Of a DNA stretch of 9,482 nucleotides, positions 6,735 to 9,482 are shown piece by piece (position 1 is the stretch's first letter; each line of letters starts with the position of its first letter). Origin of the DNA: Clostridiales bacterium (lineage in GTDB: Bacteria > Bacillota > Clostridia > Caldicoprobacterales > DTU083); assembly GCA_012512335.1 (NCBI GenBank), contig JAAZEK010000237.1, forward strand, positions 1 to 9,482. The letters are read 5' to 3'. The notes under the pieces were generated by a model. It ran no database searches and had not been told where the DNA came from. It saw only the letters and a program-made list of their open reading frames with translations. The translations under genes and the position numbers were made by a program.

Positions 6735-7496
6735 TTACCACCTTCCCATAGCATTTCTGCCACCGTCAATCATGATGTTTTCCCCGTTGATAAACTGACC
6801 CTTTTCGGATGCGATGAATAGTATCAGGTCAATTATCTCCTGTGGCTCGGCGGCTCTGCCAAGCAGTGTTTTCATGTTAGCCATTGCGGCACGGGTCAGC
6901 ACGGGACCGGGAGAAATACAAACGCATCGAATGCCGTATTTTGACCCGAACTGCGCTATGGATTTTGTAAGTCCGTACATTAGCCCCGCTTTGGATGTCG
7001 GATAATCCACCCCGTACCCGTCGCCCTCAGCCCCAGTGATCGAGCCGATGTTGATGATCAGACCGCTGTGCTGTTCTCTCATCGACCTCAATACCGCGTG
7101 AGCAAAATAGAAAGGGCCTTTGAGATTGACGTCGATGCCCCAATCGTATACCTCGATTGGCACATCGGGAAACTCCGGGTATACGGTTCTGTCAACCTTT
7201 TGCATGCGCACAGCCGTTCCACCAGCAAAATTACACATAATATCTATGCCGCCAAACGTTTCTACGGCGATATCCCTGGCTTTGCACACCTGTTCATAGT
7301 CGCGCACGTCACAAGTTATACCAATCGCCCTGCCATGCCCCTTTGCATTTATTTCATCAACGCATTTTGAAAGAGCTTGTTCGTTTACATCGCACATTGC
7401 GACATTTCCCCCTAGCTTTGCAAAATTTTGCGAGAATAAAAGACCCATTCCCGATGCCGCTCCGGTAGATACGGCTGTTTTATTGGTAAAATCCAT
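6735..7496 (-). CDS. Classical short-chain dehydrogenase/reductase (SDR)
   Basis: 253 aa, the standard length for a single-domain classical SDR. All family motifs are present: TGAASGMG (11-18) for the cofactor, D36 at the end of the second strand, which favours NAD over NADP, NFAGG (89-93), N124 in DVNLKG, S152, and Y165-x-x-x-K169 (YPTSK) as the catalytic triad/tetrad. PGPV (196-199) and the C-terminal GENIMIDGGRN are also typical. It likely oxidises a secondary alcohol of a sugar, polyol or cyclitol to a ketone. ATG 7496 has a strong AGGAGGA site directly upstream, and that site overlaps the old stop codon of the SDR remnant at 7506-7643. It is now the first intact gene of the operon. Its GC content is clearly higher than that of pyk or araC (35 G+C of 60 at 7021-7080). 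Confidence 0.92.
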   Translation of the reverse strand: MDFTNKTAVSTGAASGMGLLFSQNFAKLGGNVAMCDVNEQALSKCVDEINAKGHGRAIGITCDVRDYEQVCKARDIAVETFGGIDIMCNFAGGTAVRMQKVDRTVYPEFPDVPIEVYDWGIDVNLKGPFYFAHAVLRSMREQHSGLIINIGSITGAEGDGYGVDYPTSKAGLMYGLTKSIAQFGSKYGIRCVCISPGPVLTRAAMANMKTLLGRAAEPQEIIDLILFIASEKGQFINGENIMIDGGRNAMGRW

Positions 7497-7505
7497 ATTT
7501 TCCTC

Positions 7506-7643
7506 CTAATTCTTTTTTCTGCAACCGTCTATTCGATAATCCTAACGTGAAATATACGCCGCTTTGTCGCTTACCAAGAAGCAAATGTCACACAAATATG
7601 CCGAAGCTCCCGTAATGATTACGATTTTATTTTGTAACTCCAT
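7506..7643 (-). pseudogene. SDR pseudogene: internal deletion plus nonsense codon
   Basis: ATG 7643 follows a good ribosome binding site (AAAGGGG, 7 nt upstream) and opens MELQNKIVIITGAS, a textbook SDR N-terminus up to the cofactor loop. The same frame then jumps to CDICFLVSDKAAYIS, which is an SDR C-terminal segment (compare 'FLVSDKASYITGQ'). After an R codon there is an in-frame TAG (7544-7542), then DYRIDGCRKKN and a final TAG (7508-7506). A functional ancestor would read YISGQDYRIDGCRKKN, so CGT-TAG can be explained by GGT-CAG with one substitution in each codon. About 200 residues, including the whole catalytic centre, are missing, yet both ends remain in one frame. The final TAG overlaps the Shine-Dalgarno sequence of the intact SDR, so this was once the first cistron of the operon. 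A 33-residue peptide could still be made. Confidence 0.8.
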
Positions 7644-7672
7644 AAAATTACCCCTTTTCGATGATTTAGATT

Positions 7673-7701
7673 ATTCTATCATCTTGCAGTATACGATTCA
7701 A
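7673..7701 (-). promoter_or_regulatory. Promoter of the five-gene catabolic operon
   Basis: On the minus strand TTGAAT (7701-7696) is followed by a 17-bp spacer and TAGAAT (7678-7673), a good match to TTGACA-N17-TATAAT. Transcription would start near 7666, about 23 nt before the ATG of the SDR remnant. An alternative, TTACAG-N17-TATACT (7716-7688), lies just upstream. The spacer contains one copy of the TATACTGCAA motif, so a protein bound there would affect RNA polymerase directly. Confidence 0.6.
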
Positions 7702-7712
7702 CATGATATACT
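7684..7712 (+). promoter_or_regulatory. Probable araC promoter
   Basis: On the plus strand TTGCAG (7684-7689), a 17-bp spacer and TATACT (7707-7712) give a moderate promoter. The start would be near 7719, with a leader of about 33 nt before the ATG at 7752. It overlaps the operon promoter on the other strand, so the two are likely to compete or to be co-regulated. The -10 box is itself part of a TATACTGTAA motif, which would allow autoregulation. Confidence 0.5.
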
Positions 7713-7737
7713 GTAAAAAAAGTAACTATTCTGCAAA
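7684..7737. promoter_or_regulatory. Three TAT(A/T)CTG(C/T)AA half-sites, probable AraC operator
   Basis: Copies are: TATACTGCAA on the minus strand (7693-7684), TATACTGTAA on the plus strand (7707-7716) and TATTCTGCAA on the plus strand (7727-7736). The two plus-strand copies are direct repeats 20 bp apart, about two helical turns, as is usual for half-sites of a dimeric AraC-type protein. The first and second form an inverted repeat with 7-bp arms (CAGTATA / TATACTG). Relative to the inferred operon start near 7666, the direct repeats lie at about -41 to -70, next to the -35 box. That they bind the adjacent regulator is inference from location and spacing. Confidence 0.5.
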
Positions 7738-7751
7738 CCGAGGTATAAAAG

Positions 7752-8513
7752 ATGAAAAATAACGGAGTTTTTGTTTCAGATCTTTCGACGTCAAAGCATA
7801 TTTTTAACAGCTATCATTTTTGTAGAGGAAACAGCAACAAAAGAAAAACGAGAATTGGTATTATCGTAAAAGGGAGCGGAGTTTTTATCTATTTAAATAA
7901 AAAACTGGCAGTAAGTGAAGGAGACGTGGTGTTTATTCCCGAGAATATTTATTGCTACTCCGAATGGCAGGGCAAGCCTGATATTGAAGTGATGTATGTC
8001 AGTTGTTTTATCCATTACGACGGGTTCGGATATGAGCCGCAAACTATACTCTGTGATAATATCGTCAAAAAGAAATTAATAAAGATAAGCAAGCTTTTGT
8101 CTTCGGATTACATAGAGTGTTTGGAGGCGTATTCGATATTCTATAAGGTTTTGCAAATTATACTTCCACAAATGGTACCATCAAATATCGCATTTGATAA
8201 AACCTTGCAAACTGCAATTGAATATATCACGAACAACTGGAATCAACCCTTTTCCGTTAGCGATGTGGCAAAACGATGTTGTGTCAGTGAATCAAAACTC
8301 TATCATCTGTTTCAAAAAGAACTGGGACAAACGCCCATTAGATTTTTAAATTCAATAAAAATTAATATTGCTATCGAGTATTTGGAAAATCGCGATTATT
8401 CTATTGCAACAATTAGTAGATTGGTGGGCTTTAATTCTGAAAATCATTTTAGAAAAACCTTTGTTTATTATACAGGAACAACCCCTTTGAAATATAGAAA
8501 ACGTATTATATAA
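7752..8513 (+). CDS. AraC-family transcriptional regulator with cupin-like sensor domain
   Basis: 253 aa. The N-terminal half (about 20-100) has the beta-rich pattern of an AraC-type cupin ligand-binding domain (GIIVKGSGVFIYLNKK, EGDVVFIPENIYCYSEW). The C-terminal ~100 residues form the two helix-turn-helix units: the first around 168-190 (FSVSDVAKRCCVSESKLYHL), the second around 217-240 (SIATISRLVGFNSENHFRKT). The protein then has the family signature GTTPLKYRKR at its end. The start ATG 7752 follows GAGG with 8 nt spacing. It is divergent from the five-gene operon and shares its control region, the classic layout of a local activator responding to a carbohydrate-like inducer. Its base composition is AT-rich (18 G+C of 60 at 7801-7860), unlike the proximal operon genes. 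The ligand is unknown. Confidence 0.93.
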   Translation: MKNNGVFVSDLSTSKHIFNSYHFCRGNSNKRKTRIGIIVKGSGVFIYLNKKLAVSEGDVVFIPENIYCYSEWQGKPDIEVMYVSCFIHYDGFGYEPQTILCDNIVKKKLIKISKLLSSDYIECLEAYSIFYKVLQIILPQMVPSNIAFDKTLQTAIEYITNNWNQPFSVSDVAKRCCVSESKLYHLFQKELGQTPIRFLNSIKINIAIEYLENRDYSIATISRLVGFNSENHFRKTFVYYTGTTPLKYRKRII

Positions 8514-8521
8514 AAACAGCA

Positions 8522-8548
8522 AATGAGCGACCATAACGGCCGCTCATT
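8522..8548. terminator. Hairpin after araC, weak or bidirectional terminator
   Basis: AATGAGCG (8522-8529) pairs with CGCTCATT (8541-8548), and after one mismatch two further G-C pairs close a 5-nt loop. It lies 8 nt after the araC stop. On the plus strand it is followed by ACATAAAAAATG, not by a T-tract; on the minus strand a TTTTT run begins about 6 nt beyond the stem. It could assist termination in both directions but is not a canonical terminator for araC. Confidence 0.45.
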
Positions 8549-8565
8549 ACATAAAAAATGTTGGC

Positions 8566-8606
8566 AAAAAGAAAATCGAGTGTTCACTTGGGTTATGAAC
8601 ACTCGA
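8566..8606 (-). terminator. Intrinsic terminator of tRNA-Leu
   Basis: A perfect 11-bp stem (TCGAGTGTTCA at 8576-8586 with TGAACACTCGA at 8596-8606) closes a 9-nt loop. On the minus strand it is followed directly by TTTTCTTTTT. It begins 3 nt after the CCA end of the tRNA gene, so it ends that transcript. Confidence 0.88.
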
Positions 8607-8608
8607 AA

Positions 8609-8695
8609 TGGTGCGGATAAGAGGACTTGAACCTCCACCGTATTGCTACGACTAGAACCTGAATCTAGCGCGTCTGCCGATTCCGCCATATCCGC
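8609..8695 (-). tRNA. tRNA-Leu (anticodon CAG)
   Basis: 87 nt including an encoded CCA. The acceptor stem GCGGATA/TATCCGC is perfect, with discriminator A. The D-arm region GCGGAATCGGCAGACGC, anticodon stem CTAGA/TCTAG with loop TTCAGGT (anticodon CAG, complement of 8659-8661), a long variable arm with a CGTA/TACG stem, and a T arm with TTCAAGT loop all fit a class II leucine tRNA. It decodes CTG codons. It has its own promoter upstream and a strong terminator downstream. A long minus-strand reading frame across this gene and its flanks (8468-8743) is spurious. Confidence 0.97.
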
Positions 8696-8696
8696 A

Positions 8697-8743
8697 TGTA
8701 TTGGCAATGAAAATATTATAGCCAATACACGGATTAAAGTCAA
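8697..8743 (-). promoter_or_regulatory. Promoter of tRNA-Leu, flanked by an inverted repeat
   Basis: On the minus strand TTGACT (8743-8738), a 17-bp spacer and TATAAT (8720-8715) make a near-consensus promoter, with a start expected near 8708. The -35 box abuts the TAA stop codon of the VWA gene. A perfect 9-bp inverted repeat, TGTATTGGC (8697-8705) and GCCAATACA (8721-8729), brackets the -10 box. Confidence 0.85.
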
Positions 8744-9397
8744 TTATTTTTTTGTGCTACGTTTTTTAAAATCTGCATCTATTTCATCCTTCCAATCTTC
8801 CGAAACACTATGACTGGTACGAAATCGACTTACTGCCTTACTAAGTATTTCATAATTAAGCTCGGTACCTTCGCTGTCAGCATGATAATTTACAGCTCTT
8901 TCCTTCGCTATACCAAACTGACCTGCAGTGTCAATGGCATCTATATTAGCTCCCAGAAATAAGAACTCCCAACCATATTTTTCTTTTTGCCTCTCTACAA
9001 GCTGACGAACGGTCTTTAGATTGAATTCCCTGCTAGAATTCTCTAACCCATCAGTTGTTATAACAAATAATACGTGCTCTGCCTGCTCATTTTCAGCGGT
9101 GTGCTTTTGTGCATTTCCAATCTTGTTTATGGTTTTTCCAATGGCATCCAAGAGGGCTGTAGTTCCTCTAACAAAATAATCCTTATCTGTAATAGCTTTG
9201 ACGCCTTTTAATGAAATTCGATCATGTAATAGCTCATACTTGTCGTCAAATAACACGGTAGTTATGATGGCTTCACCAGCTTCCTTTTTCTGTTTCTCTA
9301 ACAAGGCATTGTAGCCACCTATGGTATCACTTTCCAAGCCACTCATAGAACCGCTTCTGTCCAAAATAAAAACTAACTCGGTTAATCCTTTTCTCAT
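8744..9397 (-). CDS. Small stand-alone von Willebrand factor A (VWA) domain protein
   Basis: 217 aa made almost entirely of one VWA domain. The metal-ion-dependent adhesion site is complete: DRSGSMS (13-19), RGTTALLDAI (77-86, the threonine ligand) and TTDGLEN (114-120, aspartate 116). The strand ELVFILD at the start and VLFVITTDG fit the Rossmann-like fold. No signal peptide, membrane segment or second domain is present, so it is a cytosolic metal-dependent binding protein; partners cannot be deduced. The start is ATG 9397, with GGAGG 8 nt upstream. An in-frame ATG at 9412 would put that ribosome binding site inside the gene. It is bounded by a terminator upstream (9450-9480) and the tRNA promoter directly downstream, so it is probably monocistronic, but no clear terminator separates it from the tRNA. 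Confidence 0.85.
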   Translation of the reverse strand: MRKGLTELVFILDRSGSMSGLESDTIGGYNALLEKQKKEAGEAIITTVLFDDKYELLHDRISLKGVKAITDKDYFVRGTTALLDAIGKTINKIGNAQKHTAENEQAEHVLFVITTDGLENSSREFNLKTVRQLVERQKEKYGWEFLFLGANIDAIDTAGQFGIAKERAVNYHADSEGTELNYEILSKAVSRFRTSHSVSEDWKDEIDADFKKRSTKK

Positions 9398-9449
9398 TTT
9401 GAAATCCTCCATTCAATATTATGTTTGATTGGACTAAGGATAACATTTA

Positions 9450-9480
9450 TAAAAAAAAGAAAGGTCGCATTCTATGCGAC
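9450..9480 (-). terminator. Intrinsic terminator of a minus-strand gene beyond the right edge
   Basis: GTCGCAT (9464-9470) and ATGCGAC (9474-9480) form a perfect 7-bp stem with a 3-nt loop. On the minus strand it is followed by CTTTCTTTTTTTT (9463-9451). It would end a gene lying to the right of the window and insulate the VWA gene from it. Confidence 0.85.
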
Positions 9481-9482
9481 AA

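Noticed and set aside
6731..6769. Upstream start (ATG 6769) for the AroD-like gene, giving 13 extra residues
   Set aside because: It would overlap the SDR gene, and the extra residues do not look like the family's N-terminus. ATG 6730 has a ribosome binding site at the right distance.
2934..7496. Assignment to the C-glycoside (puerarin-type) or the classical inositol pathway
   Set aside because: A Gfo/Idh/MocA enzyme alone is not diagnostic. The other expected genes (deglycosidase subunits; IolB/C/D/E-like proteins) are absent and an AroD-like lyase is not part of those pathways.
8522..8548. Hairpin as a canonical terminator of araC
   Set aside because: The plus strand after the stem reads ACATAAAAAATG and has no T-tract. 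It is kept only as a weak or bidirectional candidate.
8468..8743. A 91-codon minus-strand open frame containing MAESADALDSGSSRSNTVEVQ
   Set aside because: It is the well-known false reading of a leucine tRNA gene: that peptide segment is the translated tRNA-Leu, and the rest covers its promoter, terminator and the end of araC. It has no homology-like pattern of its own.
1..9482. CRISPR array, insertion sequence, phage or defence genes
   Set aside because: No regularly spaced repeats, transposase, integrase or nuclease-like frames were seen. The stand-alone VWA protein next to a tRNA is not enough to call a mobile island.

Overview
The window looks like chromosomal DNA of a low-GC Firmicute, most likely a member of the Clostridia. 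The evidence is AT-rich intergenic DNA, strong GGAGG-type ribosome binding sites, TTG start use, a pyruvate kinase with the extra C-terminal PEP-utiliser domain, and a tRNA gene that encodes its CCA. I cannot name the genus with confidence.

Left part (1-2782), core metabolism. The N-terminus of an M24 (Xaa-Pro) peptidase runs off the left edge on the minus strand. A 194-bp control region follows, with a set of GTTACTGTTCAC-type repeats and a perfect 9-bp inverted repeat carrying two opposed TATAAT boxes. Then comes deoC (deoxyribose-phosphate aldolase, plus strand). It converges on pyk (pyruvate kinase, minus strand), and the two genes overlap by 4 bp at their stop codons with no terminator between them.

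Middle part (2934-8513), an accessory catabolic locus. Five tightly packed minus-strand genes follow transcription order: a classical SDR dehydrogenase, a divergent type I 3-dehydroquinate dehydratase-like protein, a Gfo/Idh/MocA dehydrogenase, an extended SDR (epimerase/dehydratase type), and a PIG3-type quinone/enone oxidoreductase. They are divergent from an AraC-family regulator with an N-terminal cupin-like sensor half. At the head of the operon lies the wreck of a sixth gene: an SDR reduced by an in-frame internal deletion to its first ~14 and last ~28 residues and then broken by a TAG codon. The operon and araC promoters overlap, and three copies of a TAT(A/T)CTG(C/T)AA motif sit among them. 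Two more copies of this motif lie in the deoC control region. The promoter-proximal operon genes are visibly GC-richer than pyk or araC, which suggests acquisition from elsewhere. By inference the operon oxidises a polyol or cyclitol-like compound, eliminates water through a Schiff-base enzyme and reduces the product. No transporter or kinase is in view, and the substrate cannot be read from the sequence.

Right part (8514-9482). A tRNA-Leu(CAG) gene on the minus strand has its own near-consensus promoter and a strong intrinsic terminator. It follows a small stand-alone von Willebrand factor A protein. A second intrinsic terminator at the right edge belongs to a minus-strand gene outside the window.
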